In this document: positions 1-6,733 of the stretch, in pieces | Layout of the letters: each line of letters starts with the position of its first letter | Position numbering within the stretch: the first letter of the stretch is position 1 | Origin: an uncultured Bacilli bacterium | Lineage (GTDB): Bacteria; Bacillota_I; Bacilli_A; RF39; UBA660 | NCBI GenBank assembly: GCA_947626425.1 | Contig: CANQRX010000012.1 | Coordinates: forward strand, 1 to 21,926 | Length of the DNA stretch: 21,926 bases | Direction: 5' to 3' | Position numbers and translations under genes: made by a program | Notes under the pieces: generated by a model | The model's database searches: none | What the model saw: only the letters and a program-made list of their open reading frames with translations | Told to the model about the DNA's origin: nothing

Positions 1-72
1 TGTTTCTTCAATTTTCCCTTTAAAATAAAGCAAATCTTGTATATTTTTATTTTGTGTCATTTGTAAGGTCAT
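1..72 (-). CDS. Partial ORF translationally overlapping the truncated HTH gene
   Basis: The frame starts with ATG at complement 70-72, inside an ATGA overlap with the stop of the upstream HTH fragment, and stays open for 24 codons to the window edge (begins MTLQMTQNKNIQDLL). It has no Shine-Dalgarno site of its own, as expected for translational coupling. No family can be recognised from 24 residues. It may be a real coupled gene, or the out-of-frame tail of a recombined or frameshifted regulator. Confidence 0.3.
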   Translation of the reverse strand, partial: MTLQMTQNKNIQDLLYFKGKIEET

Positions 73-197
73 AGTCCATTTTCCCATTTAGAGATTGCTC
101 TATCTGTAATGTTTAATTTATCAGCTAACTGGGCTTGAGTTAAATTTTTGTTTTTTCGACATTGAGCAATAAATTTTCCAATTTTTACTTGATCCAT
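69..197 (-). pseudogene. Truncated Xre-family HTH regulator (42 codons)
   Basis: A minus-strand frame opens with ATG at 197 behind a strong AGGAGG site (complement 204-209). It reads MDQVKIGKFIAQCRKNKNLT and continues to a typical Xre recognition helix (ITDRAISKWENG), then stops at TGA (69-71). The four helices of the Cro/C1 HTH are recognisable, but the final helix and the usual C-terminal effector region are absent, so this is probably a remnant. Reading TGA as Trp does not rescue it, because a TAA follows three codons later. Its stop overlaps an ATG at 70-72 as ATGA, and that frame stays open to the window edge. An intact mini-HTH protein coupled to a second gene is the alternative. Confidence 0.6.
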
Positions 198-295
198 AAC
201 TTTCCTCCTTGAACTTATTTTAATATTTTAACAAGTAAAAATAAACAAACTAAACGTTGAGTTAGGATATGCTAAGTCTTTATCGAATTTTTTTT

Positions 296-1216
296 TTATT
301 CATTGTTGCCACCATACATTTGGCCTTTAGTTTCAAGTCCTAATAATCTTCCATATTCAAATATGTATGATAAACTGAATAAGAATAATATTTCTACCAA
401 ATCATAAGTTTCAAGTTCAATATTTAATTCTGTACTTAATAACAATTCAAATATACCATTACTAATATTACTCATTATGATAATTATAATCATTTTCCAA
501 GCAATTCTTTTTATTAAAATGACGTTTTCTAAAGTAAATGGAGTTTCTCCTTTATTGATATTATTAAATAAAGTTTCTAAATGTTTAAAAATAACAGATG
601 TCAAAATAATTATGACCAAGCAAAGAGCAAATCCGGTTTCAACATAACCAATTATTTGGGATTTACTATTGTTTTCAAATATCTGAATAACTTTTGTATT
701 CAAAAAATTTTTATCAGCATCTGCCAAAACAAATCCTCCAATTTTTAAGATTATTTTATCGCTTTCTTCTAAAAGGTTAATATTATGGTTTGGTAAATTT
801 AAAGTTAAGTTATTTTCTTCTATCACAACATTGTGGATTAAATACGGTGAAACAATTAAAATTAAACAAAGAAAAGGAATTGCTATATAGCACATTATTC
901 TGCCTATTCTAGATATTAACGAAATAATTTTACTTAAAACTTTCATTTTCTTTTGTTCTTCCTTTTTTAAACTTACAATTTTAGTTGTAACCTCATCTCC
1001 TAATAAATCTTTATCAGTGATAGTATCATTTACTAAATCATTGATTTTACAATGAAAAATTTTACATAATTCCAGTAAATTATTCATGGTTGGATAAGCA
1101 TCTCCTGTTTCCCATTTACTTACAGATTGTCTAGATACATTTACTTTTTCGGCTAAAGCTTCTTGTGATAGTTTTTTCAAAATTCTTATTTTTTTTAAAT
1201 TATCTCCAAATTTCAC
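296..1216 (-). CDS. Membrane-anchored Xre-family regulator with DUF2975-like C-terminal region
   Basis: This 306-residue protein has an N-terminal Cro/C1 HTH (about residues 5-60, including LSQEALAEKVNVSRQSVSKW), a Lys-rich linker, and four hydrophobic segments at about 107-130, 190-212, 239-256 and 268-287. The LFNNINKGETPFTLENV stretch before the third segment resembles the DUF2975 membrane family, which is often paired with or fused to small HTH proteins. The start is GTG at 1216, 8 nt behind an AGGAGG site (complement 1225-1230). It is probably a DNA-binding protein tethered to the membrane, responding to an envelope signal; the signal is unknown. It is divergent from the Panacea gene at 1452, so it could control that cassette. 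The HTH is certain; the name of the C-terminal family is less so. Confidence 0.82.
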   Translation of the reverse strand: MKFGDNLKKIRILKKLSQEALAEKVNVSRQSVSKWETGDAYPTMNNLLELCKIFHCKINDLVNDTITDKDLLGDEVTTKIVSLKKEEQKKMKVLSKIISLISRIGRIMCYIAIPFLCLILIVSPYLIHNVVIEENNLTLNLPNHNINLLEESDKIILKIGGFVLADADKNFLNTKVIQIFENNSKSQIIGYVETGFALCLVIIILTSVIFKHLETLFNNINKGETPFTLENVILIKRIAWKMIIIIIMSNISNGIFELLLSTELNIELETYDLVEILFLFSLSYIFEYGRLLGLETKGQMYGGNNE

Positions 1217-1242
1217 TTAAAGTACCTCCTTTTTCATATCCA

Positions 1243-1285
1243 ATTATACATTTAAAAGTAATTTTAGACTATCAACTTTTAGTTG
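1243..1285 (-). promoter_or_regulatory. Probable promoter and operator of the membrane Xre regulator
   Basis: On the minus strand a perfect TATAAT (complement 1243-1248) lies 26 nt upstream of the GTG start. The -35 is weak (TAGTCT at complement 1266-1271, 17-bp spacing). A short perfect inverted repeat, CAACT-ttt-AGTTG (1273-1285), abuts the -35 region and is a plausible binding site for the encoded HTH protein. Operator function is inferred from position only. Confidence 0.4.
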
Positions 1286-1451
1286 CGTACCTTTTATAAT
1301 TCGACAATTTATTTATTAGTCATATATTATAATAGTTTTTTGAGGTGATTTTTTCTTGACTTATGTTAAAAAAATTTTTAATATAATTAAACATCTTTTA
1401 AATAAAAAGAAAACATGTTATGATTTATTTAGAATAGGAGGTAGTAGAATT

Positions 1452-1907
1452 ATGAAATTAGAAGTTTTTGATGTTGCTAATTTTTTTAGAAGCAAAGAAC
1501 AAATGACGCACAAAAAATTACAAAAGCTAGTATATTATGCTTATGCTTGGTATATTGCTTTATATAATGAAGACAAGGGAAATATACAAAATAAATTATG
1601 TGAAAATACTGTTTTTGAAGCTTGGGTACATGGTCCAGTATGTCGTAAATTGTATGATTCATTTTCTAATAATTATGGAATGGTAGATAAATATAAAGCC
1701 AAAATAAATCCGTTGATAAATGGAGAATTAAAAAAATTTTTAGAGAAAATTTACAAAATTTTTGGAAAATACACTGGTGATGAATTAGAATCTATGACCC
1801 ATCAAGAATTTCCGTGGAAAAATGCAAGAAATAATTTATCTCCCTCTGAACCATCTAATGAACCAATTTTAGAATCTGATATGTTTGTATATTATAATAG
1901 CTTGTAA
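1452..1907 (+). CDS. Panacea-domain (DUF4065, SocA-like) putative antitoxin
   Basis: This 151-residue protein matches the Panacea/DUF4065 (SocA-like, GepA-like) pattern: an N-terminal DVANFF, then KLQKLVYYAYAWY, then the signature FEAWVHGPVCRKLYDSF, with a helical C-terminus. Panacea domains are known antitoxins that neutralise unrelated toxins encoded beside them. ATG 1452 is chosen because AGGAGG lies just upstream (1437-1442) and family members begin close to this point. A TTG at 1356 with a GAGGTGA site would add 32 Lys-rich residues of no family character. The stop overlaps the next gene's start by one base (TAATG), so the pair is very likely co-translated. The divergent HTH gene may regulate it. 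Confidence 0.8.
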   Translation: MKLEVFDVANFFRSKEQMTHKKLQKLVYYAYAWYIALYNEDKGNIQNKLCENTVFEAWVHGPVCRKLYDSFSNNYGMVDKYKAKINPLINGELKKFLEKIYKIFGKYTGDELESMTHQEFPWKNARNNLSPSEPSNEPILESDMFVYYNSL

Positions 1908-2383
1908 TGAGTAAAAAGAAACATATAAAAATATCAAATAAACCATCTAATGAAATCCAAGCAATACCGTCTACTATAAATAAAAAAATAATATTTTCAT
2001 TTGAATATTTAGATACCAAAAATTCAAAGTATTCAATGAGTCAGATAAGTGATAATAGAATATCTTTACAATTTCATAATGAATTTTTTAAAGTATTAAA
2101 AGATTATAGCCAAGAAGAAAACTTTAGAAAAAAGATTAGGGAAGATGGAAGATATAGAGATAGGCATCATATACATGAAATAGATTGGAATGACAAACAA
2201 ATTAAAGAAAGTAATTTTACTTGTTTAAATTCAAAATTAATGGAACAGGTAAAAGATGATTGTTGGCAATTGGGGATAAACGCAACAACTTTTAGAATAC
2301 ATGGCTTTTTTATTGAGAATGTTTTTTATATCGTATGGTTAGATCCTTTTCATCAATTATATCATATGAAAAAATATAATTAA
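1907..2383 (+). CDS. Putative toxin partner of the Panacea antitoxin
   Basis: This 158-residue protein begins in a TAATG overlap with the Panacea gene. I do not recognise a named family with confidence. The first 30 residues are basic and polar (KKKHIKISNKPSN). The middle is charged and helical with an RYRDRHHIHEIDW stretch. The C-terminus is a hydrophobic, aromatic beta segment around RIHGFFIENVFYIVWLDP followed by HQLYH, which looks like the core strand and C-terminal edge of a compact enzyme-like fold. There is no signal peptide or membrane segment, so it is probably cytosolic. The toxin role is inferred only from being the overlapping second gene of a Panacea operon. A non-toxin accessory protein remains possible. 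Confidence 0.5.
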   Translation: MSKKKHIKISNKPSNEIQAIPSTINKKIIFSFEYLDTKNSKYSMSQISDNRISLQFHNEFFKVLKDYSQEENFRKKIREDGRYRDRHHIHEIDWNDKQIKESNFTCLNSKLMEQVKDDCWQLGINATTFRIHGFFIENVFYIVWLDPFHQLYHMKKYN

Positions 2384-2388
2384 TAAGT

Positions 2389-2833
2389 TCATAAATTTAC
2401 TAATATGTATTTCTTCCCATAAACTTCAATAAATTCTTCTCTAGCACCGATATGTTCTTCCCAGTATAATTGGCCCTTGATGTGCCAAAACTCTTGCCAT
2501 TTTTTATTTATGTGCATTTCTTAATGACAATTAAAGCAAAGAGGAATAACAAAACCATATTCCATAGATTTTAATCTATTCTTAACGAAAAATATTTCAT
2601 GTAGATTATCTTTTTTAGAACCGCATAAATCATCAGTAAATATAGATTTTCTATTTCTTTCTAATTTTAGCACTTTGCACTTTTGTCTTTTTTGAAGATG
2701 ATAGCGAATCATTTATACATTTTTTATATTCTTTAAATTTACAGTTGTTGCATTCTTTTATGTTTATAATTTTATTTTGTTTTTTACATTCTAAAGTACG
2801 ATTTAATTTTTGTTTTAAATAGATACAATTCAT
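2389..2833 (-). pseudogene. Broken HNH-family endonuclease gene
   Basis: On the minus strand, frame one reads MNCIYLKQKLNRTLECKKQ plus a Cys-containing segment (CNNC) and ends at TAG near 2651. The neighbouring frame picks up around 2660 with KLERNRKSIFTDDLCG, LHEIFFVKNRLKSMEYGFVIPLC and FNCH, the His/Asn/His and Cys core of an HNH nuclease. That frame is then interrupted by TAA (2521-2523) and continues in frame for 43 codons (QEFWHIKGQLYWEE, EEFIEVYGKKY) to TGA at 2389-2391. At least one frameshift and one nonsense change are needed to join the parts, and no ribosome binding site precedes ATG 2833. It is best read as a decayed accessory or mobile nuclease gene. Confidence 0.75.
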
Positions 2834-2910
2834 AATTTTTACTAATTTGTTAGTTGTAGTCTTAATTTTATACTATTTTTAACTCAAAAATAATATTTTA
2901 ATAAAATCAC

Positions 2911-2948
2911 AAAATATAAAACAAACCCTTATAAATAAAGGGTTTGTT
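2911..2948 (-). terminator. Rho-independent terminator of the tRNA-Met gene
   Basis: An 11-bp perfect stem (2920-2930 with 2938-2948, loop 2931-2937) carries a GGG/CCC core. On the minus strand it is followed by TTATATTTT. It starts 12 nt downstream of the tRNA 3' end. Confidence 0.8.
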
Positions 2949-2959
2949 AATAATCATTT

Positions 2960-3036
2960 TGGTAGCGAGAGAGGGGATCGAACCCCCGACCTATCGGGTA
3001 TGAACCGATCGCTCTAGCCAGCTGAGCTATCTCGCC
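2960..3036 (-). tRNA. tRNA-Met(CAT), elongator type
   Basis: The 77-nt minus-strand cloverleaf starts GGCGAGATAGCTCAG and ends with an encoded CCA. The acceptor pairs GGCGAGA with TCTCGCT (first pair G-U). The anticodon stem ATCGG/CCGAT encloses the loop TTCATAC, giving anticodon CAT. The T-arm has GGTTCGATCCC. The overall pattern matches elongator tRNA-Met of low-GC Gram-positives. The initiator is unlikely because the anticodon stem lacks its three G-C pairs. A tRNA-Ile2 with a modified CAT anticodon is the other option and is less likely from the body sequence. A strong terminator follows it. Confidence 0.93.
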
Positions 3037-3143
3037 ATAAACCAATAGTAACATAAGTAAGTTATTTTGTGAAGTATAAAATTTAAAAAATAACCAAAAA
3101 ATTTTCCATTTATCTCTTAAACAAAGATTATTGACGATAAAAC

Positions 3144-3172
3144 TTGCTAAAAACTCAAATAACCATTATAAT
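3144..3172 (+). promoter_or_regulatory. Promoter of rny
   Basis: TTGCTA (3144-3149) and a perfect TATAAT (3167-3172) are separated by 17 bp. Transcription starting near 3179 leaves a leader of about 50 nt to ATG 3229. Confidence 0.72.
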
Positions 3173-3228
3173 GAAGATGTAGATAATTAATGAATATTAA
3201 ATTTTCTATAAATGAAGGAGAGGAAAAA

Positions 3229-4785
3229 ATGGAACAAAATTTAATTTCTATCCTCTTGGCTTTAATTTTAGGCATAGTTGCCGGTTTTGGGGGATTTTAT
3301 TTACTAAATGTTTTTCGACAAAGAAAAGCCCAAGATTTAGCAAATAAATTAATTGCTGATGCAAAAGAAGAAAGCGAAAAAATAAAAACTAGTAAATTAC
3401 AAGAAGCAAAAGAAGAATCTCAGTTATATAAACAAGAAATTGAAAAAGAGTTAAAAACAAAAAAAGAAGAACTAACTGCGAATGAAGAACGTCTTTTACA
3501 ACGCGAAAAAAGTTTAGATAAAAGAGATGAAATGCTCCAAATGCGCGATCGAATGATTGAAGAAAAAGATCAAAATTTATTAGCAAAGCAAAAAGAAATC
3601 CAAACTAAAGAAGAAGAAGTGAACCAAAAACTAAAAGAAGAAGATTCACGTCTTGAGCAAATTGCTAAATTTAGTAAGGAAAAAGCTCGAAATTTAATTT
3701 TAAAAAGAACCGAAGAAGAAATGACAAATGAAATTGCTAATTATATTCGGGAAAAAGAAGATGAAGCTAAAATCATTGCTAATGAAAAAGCAAAACAATT
3801 AATTGTCGAATCTATGCAACGGTATTCCGAAGATGTGGCTACTGATCAAACGGTAAGTGCTATTACTTTACCTAATGACGAAATGAAAGGACGTTTAATT
3901 GGTAGAGAAGGGCGAAATATTAGAACAATTGAAGCTGTCACGGGAGTTGATTTAATAATAGACGATACCCCAGAAACAATTGTCGTATCATCCTTTGATC
4001 CTTTACGAAGAGAAATAGCCAAAATAACCATTGAATCTTTAATAAAAGATGGTCGCATTCATCCTTCTCGCATTGAAGAAATTTATGACCGAGTTTGTAA
4101 AGACATGAATAGCAAAATAATTGAATTAGGAAACGAAGCTTGTTTTAAACTAGGAATTTCTAAAGTTGATTCCGAACTAGTTAAATTAATCGGAAAATTA
4201 AAATTTCGGACTAGTTATGGTCAAAATGCTTTATCTCACTGTTTAGAAGTTGGTCAGCTATGTGGTTTAATGGCTGCTGAACTAGGTGAAAACGTTGTTT
4301 TAGCTAAACGGGCTGGTTTACTACATGATATAGGTAAAGCTATTGATTATGAAGTCGAAGGAAGTCATGTCGAAATTGGTGTTGATATTGCCAAAAAATA
4401 TCGGGAAGATGAAGTTGTCATTAACGCCATTGCCTCCCATCATGGTGATGTCCCAGCAACAAGTGTTATTTCTTATTTAGTTAATGTTGCTGATACTCTT
4501 TCAGCTGCCCGACCTGGCGCGCGTAATGATTCTTTAGATAATTATATCAAACGTCTTGAACAATTAGAAAACATCGGTAATTCCTTTGAAGGAGTCGAAA
4601 AAACTTATGCTATGCAAGCTGGTCGCGAAGTTCGGGTAATTGTTAAACCAGATGAAATAACTGATGCCCAAGCCAATAAAATCGCTCGGGATATGAAAGT
4701 CAAAATTGAACAAGAAATGCAATATCCAGGAACAATAAAAATTGTTGTAATTCGCGAAGTTAGAAGCCAAGAAGAAGCAAAATAG
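3229..4785 (+). CDS. rny: Ribonuclease Y
   Basis: RNase Y is a membrane-tethered endoribonuclease that starts decay of many mRNAs in Gram-positive bacteria. The 518-residue product matches the usual length of about 520. In order it has an N-terminal membrane segment (about 5-26), a long Lys/Glu-rich coiled coil (about 30-195), a KH RNA-binding domain with the GxxG loop G225-R-E-G228, and an HD hydrolase domain with H366-D367 (LLHDIGKA) and a later ASHHGD motif. ATG 3229 is preferred because AAGGAGAGG precedes it. An in-frame ATG at 3190 has no ribosome site and lies only about 11 nt from the expected transcription start. The gene stands alone with its own promoter and terminator. Confidence 0.96.
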   Translation: MEQNLISILLALILGIVAGFGGFYLLNVFRQRKAQDLANKLIADAKEESEKIKTSKLQEAKEESQLYKQEIEKELKTKKEELTANEERLLQREKSLDKRDEMLQMRDRMIEEKDQNLLAKQKEIQTKEEEVNQKLKEEDSRLEQIAKFSKEKARNLILKRTEEEMTNEIANYIREKEDEAKIIANEKAKQLIVESMQRYSEDVATDQTVSAITLPNDEMKGRLIGREGRNIRTIEAVTGVDLIIDDTPETIVVSSFDPLRREIAKITIESLIKDGRIHPSRIEEIYDRVCKDMNSKIIELGNEACFKLGISKVDSELVKLIGKLKFRTSYGQNALSHCLEVGQLCGLMAAELGENVVLAKRAGLLHDIGKAIDYEVEGSHVEIGVDIAKKYREDEVVINAIASHHGDVPATSVISYLVNVADTLSAARPGARNDSLDNYIKRLEQLENIGNSFEGVEKTYAMQAGREVRVIVKPDEITDAQANKIARDMKVKIEQEMQYPGTIKIVVIREVRSQEEAK

Positions 4786-4805
4786 GTTAAAAACCTATTT
4801 TTTTT
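4780..4805 (+). terminator. Terminator of rny
   Basis: A perfect 9-bp stem AAATAGGTT/AACCTATTT (4780-4788 with 4792-4800, loop AAA) runs into a T-run through 4805. The TAG stop codon lies inside the stem. Confidence 0.85.
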
Positions 4806-4814
4806 CGGAAATTT

Positions 4815-4822
4815 TGCTAATT
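4815..4822 (+). repeat. Left target-site duplication (TGCTAATT)
   Basis: This 8-bp direct repeat is identical to the one at 5116-5123 and abuts the left inverted repeat of the MITE-like element. Confidence 0.65.
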
Positions 4823-5115
4823 GACGGAGTACAAATTTATCGGAATAAATAGAAATGCCCTATTTATGCGGGATAAGCAATATAACGAACATCTAAAGAA
4901 AAAGAAAAAGCCAATGTCTTAATAGTAATACTGAAATAAATAATTTTTCGATTTATGACGAGATTATTCAAAACTATATTTTTAATTAGACAAAATTTTG
5001 GTTACTAAATTTTTAAAATTTATGATAATATCTTTTTAAGAGAACTACATTACTATGCTTATTTTAGCAATATTATATTACCTTTTTGTATTTTCCGATA
5101 CTTTTAGACTCCGTC
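4823..5115. mobile_element. MITE-like non-autonomous element, 293 bp
   Basis: The element begins GACGGAGT (4823-4830) and ends with its inverse ACTCCGTC (5108-5115). The inverted repeats extend to 23 bp with four mismatches; the second conserved block is TATCGGAA on the left and its complement on the right. A perfect direct repeat TGCTAATT flanks both ends (4815-4822 and 5116-5123), the target duplication left by a DDE-type transposase. The interior is AT-rich with no significant ORF, so any transposase must act from elsewhere. The family is not recognised: 8-bp duplications occur in several IS families. It fills the gap between the rny terminator and the yneF start, harming neither gene. Confidence 0.72.
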
Positions 5116-5123
5116 TGCTAATT
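5116..5123 (+). repeat. Right target-site duplication (TGCTAATT)
   Basis: This 8-bp direct repeat is identical to the one at 4815-4822 and abuts the right inverted repeat of the MITE-like element. Confidence 0.65.
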
Positions 5124-5135
5124 TTTAAACTTGTT

Positions 5136-5146
5136 TATAATATAAT
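5136..5146 (+). promoter_or_regulatory. Candidate -10 elements upstream of yneF
   Basis: Two overlapping TATAAT hexamers (5136-5141 and 5141-5146) lie about 33-43 nt before ATG 5179. No good -35 is seen. The expected -35 positions fall on the junction of the inserted element, so the insertion may have changed this promoter. Confidence 0.4.
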
Positions 5147-5178
5147 ATTTTAGTAAAATAACAAAAAAGGAGGCAATT

Positions 5179-5388
5179 ATGGTACATGATTTATTATTAG
5201 TATTTGTTGGTTTATTAATTGGCGCGGTTATTGGTTTTTTCTTAGCACGAAAATATCTTCAAAAATATTTAAAGAAAAATCCTCCAATCAATGAAAAAAT
5301 GATTGAAGTAATGATGACAAGTATGGGAAGAAAACCAAGTCAAAAACAAGTCCGCCAAGTGATGAATCAAATGTCAAAATACATGTAA
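5179..5388 (+). CDS. yneF: YneF-type small membrane protein (UPF0154)
   Basis: This 69-residue protein has one N-terminal membrane segment (about 5-23, LLLVFVGLLIGAVIGFFLAR) followed by a basic cytoplasmic tail with the UPF0154 signature: NPPINEKMIEVMMTSMGRKPS and a QVRQVMNQM end. Length and order match B. subtilis YneF (about 72 residues). The family's function is not established. A GGAGG site lies 7 nt before ATG 5179. It is a single-gene unit closed by a hairpin terminator. Confidence 0.9.
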   Translation: MVHDLLLVFVGLLIGAVIGFFLARKYLQKYLKKNPPINEKMIEVMMTSMGRKPSQKQVRQVMNQMSKYM

Positions 5389-5392
5389 AGTG

Positions 5393-5419
5393 AGCTATAG
5401 CTAATTGCTATAGTTTTTT
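5393..5419 (+). terminator. Terminator of yneF
   Basis: The stem CTATAGC/GCTATAG (5395-5401 with 5407-5413, loop TAATT), extended by AG at the base, is followed by TTTTTT. Confidence 0.8.
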
Positions 5420-5470
5420 AAAAAATGTTAAAAAAATTATTTTGAGCATATAATATAGAAGAAGTTAGGA

Positions 5471-5498
5471 TTGACTTAAATGCCCAATTTATGATATT
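5471..5498 (+). promoter_or_regulatory. Candidate promoter of the 5535 gene
   Basis: TTGACT (5471-5476) and GATATT (5493-5498) are separated by 16 bp. This gives a leader of about 30 nt to ATG 5535. Confidence 0.45.
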
Positions 5499-5534
5499 CT
5501 AACTTTAGATTAAAAGAATAAGGTGATTTAGTGT

Positions 5535-6626
5535 ATGGAATTTTTAGAAAATTTATATCAGAATGAAAATTTTGGTTTGTATTTATTTATAATTATAGCT
5601 ATTTTAATTGTATTATTTTTTATCGTTTTATTTTTAGGTAAAAAGGATACGGCAAAACCTTCCAAAAAGGCTTCATCCGCTCCTAAAGAACCTACGGAAA
5701 ATAATCAACCTGCTGAGCAACCATTAAATAATGTGGCTAATAATAATCCAGTTATTGAAAATGTTAATCCTGAATTAACGAATTTAAATATGACTGGTCC
5801 AATTAGTTTGGAAAACCTTAGTTCTCCAATGAATAATATGGAAAATCAAAGTATTAACAATGCCAGTTCAATGGATGCTTTTAAACAATTTACTTTAGAT
5901 AATCAACCTCTAGACTTTAACGCTCCAAATGAATCAATACTAGGGGCAAATCCCTTAAACAACAATCCAAACTTTAATAACTTAAATAACGATAATAGTT
6001 TAAGCAGAAGTAATATAGAAGTTCCAAAAATAAACAATGAAATCGAAATTCCGAGTTTAGAAAACTTTAATATTCCTGATAGTTCTGTTGAAAAATTAAA
6101 TAGAGTTCCTGAACCAATCGACCAACCAAAAGTGGAAACTTTATCAAATGCATCAACTAAAGAGTTTGATTTTGATGCCCTAGCTAGTGCGATTAGTAAA
6201 GAATTAGAAACGATTGAACATCCTAAAAAACAACCTGAAAAAGATTTAGATATTCCAATTGTTGAACCAAAAATAAATATCCCAACTCTTAATTTTAATG
6301 AACCAGAACCAATCTTATCTAAAAAAGAACCTAAAGTTTTAGAGCCTGTAATCAAGGAAGAAAAAGAAGTATTCCCAACTATTGAACAGCCTAAAAAGCC
6401 CGTCATGCCTTCCGTTTTTAGTTCCGTTTATGTAAATCGGGAAGTTGAAAAAAAATCACAACCAGCTGTCAGCAATATGGTTAGTGAAAAAGCCAAACCA
6501 CCAATTGATCTACCTAAAAAAATTGAATTACCTAAAAAAGCCGAAGTAAAAGAAGAACCAAAAGAAACATTTACCCTAAATTCTGTTTTAAGCAATTTAG
6601 AGAATGATACTTATCATTTAAAATAA
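5535..6626 (+). CDS. Single-span membrane protein with long Asn/Pro/Glu-rich tail
   Basis: I do not recognise a family. The 363-residue protein has one strong membrane segment (about residues 14-35) followed at once by KKD and Lys residues, so the remaining 325 residues are probably cytoplasmic (N-out, C-in). The tail is low-complexity: Asn/Pro/Leu-rich to about 150, then repeated Pro-Lys-Glu motifs (EVPKI, EIPSLE, PKVLEP, LPKKIELPKK). It ends in a more ordered stretch, FTLNSVLSNLENDTYHLK, which could be a short binding motif. The layout resembles single-pass division or scaffold proteins such as ZipA in topology only. The ribosome site is AAGGTGA. It is monocistronic with its own hairpin terminator. 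Its composition resembles the cytoplasmic tail of the protein at 13226. Confidence 0.75.
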   Translation: MEFLENLYQNENFGLYLFIIIAILIVLFFIVLFLGKKDTAKPSKKASSAPKEPTENNQPAEQPLNNVANNNPVIENVNPELTNLNMTGPISLENLSSPMNNMENQSINNASSMDAFKQFTLDNQPLDFNAPNESILGANPLNNNPNFNNLNNDNSLSRSNIEVPKINNEIEIPSLENFNIPDSSVEKLNRVPEPIDQPKVETLSNASTKEFDFDALASAISKELETIEHPKKQPEKDLDIPIVEPKINIPTLNFNEPEPILSKKEPKVLEPVIKEEKEVFPTIEQPKKPVMPSVFSSVYVNREVEKKSQPAVSNMVSEKAKPPIDLPKKIELPKKAEVKEEPKETFTLNSVLSNLENDTYHLK

Positions 6627-6650
6627 GAATTTTAATTAAATTCTTTTTTT
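6625..6650 (+). terminator. Terminator of the 5535 gene
   Basis: The stem AAGAATTT/AAATTCTT (6625-6632 with 6638-6645, loop TAATT) is followed by T5. It overlaps the TAA stop. Confidence 0.65.
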
Positions 6651-6665
6651 AAATTAGAAAAAGGA

Positions 6666-6695
6666 TTGAAACTCCAATCTCGATTGTGTTAATAT
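6666..6695 (+). promoter_or_regulatory. Candidate promoter of the permease-kinase-alaS operon
   Basis: TTGAAA (6666-6671) and TAATAT (6690-6695) are separated by 18 bp. They lie about 40 nt before the first start codon. Confidence 0.45.
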
Positions 6696-6733
6696 AAACA
6701 AATAGAAGTACCGGTGTAAATGGAGGGATAAAA

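Noticed and set aside
1356..1451. TTG start at 1356 giving a longer Panacea protein
   Set aside because: A GAGGTGA site exists, but the extra 32 residues are Lys-rich without family similarity, while AGGAGG supports ATG 1452. Left as a weak alternative.
3131..3136. TTGACG as the rny -35 box
   Set aside because: It lies 30 bp from the only TATAAT; TTGCTA at 3144 has the correct 17-bp spacing.
3190..3228. Earlier ATG start for rny
   Set aside because: No ribosome site, too close to the expected transcription start, and the added residues are absent from the family; AAGGAGAGG supports 3229.
4854..4921. Short frame in the MITE interior (FMRDKQYNEHLKKKKKPMS)
   Set aside because: About 20 codons, no ribosome site and no recognisable transposase motif.
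5903..6406. 167-codon minus-strand ORF inside the Asn/Pro-rich gene
   Set aside because: A shadow of low-complexity codons; no Shine-Dalgarno or promoter, and the plus-strand gene has both plus a terminator.
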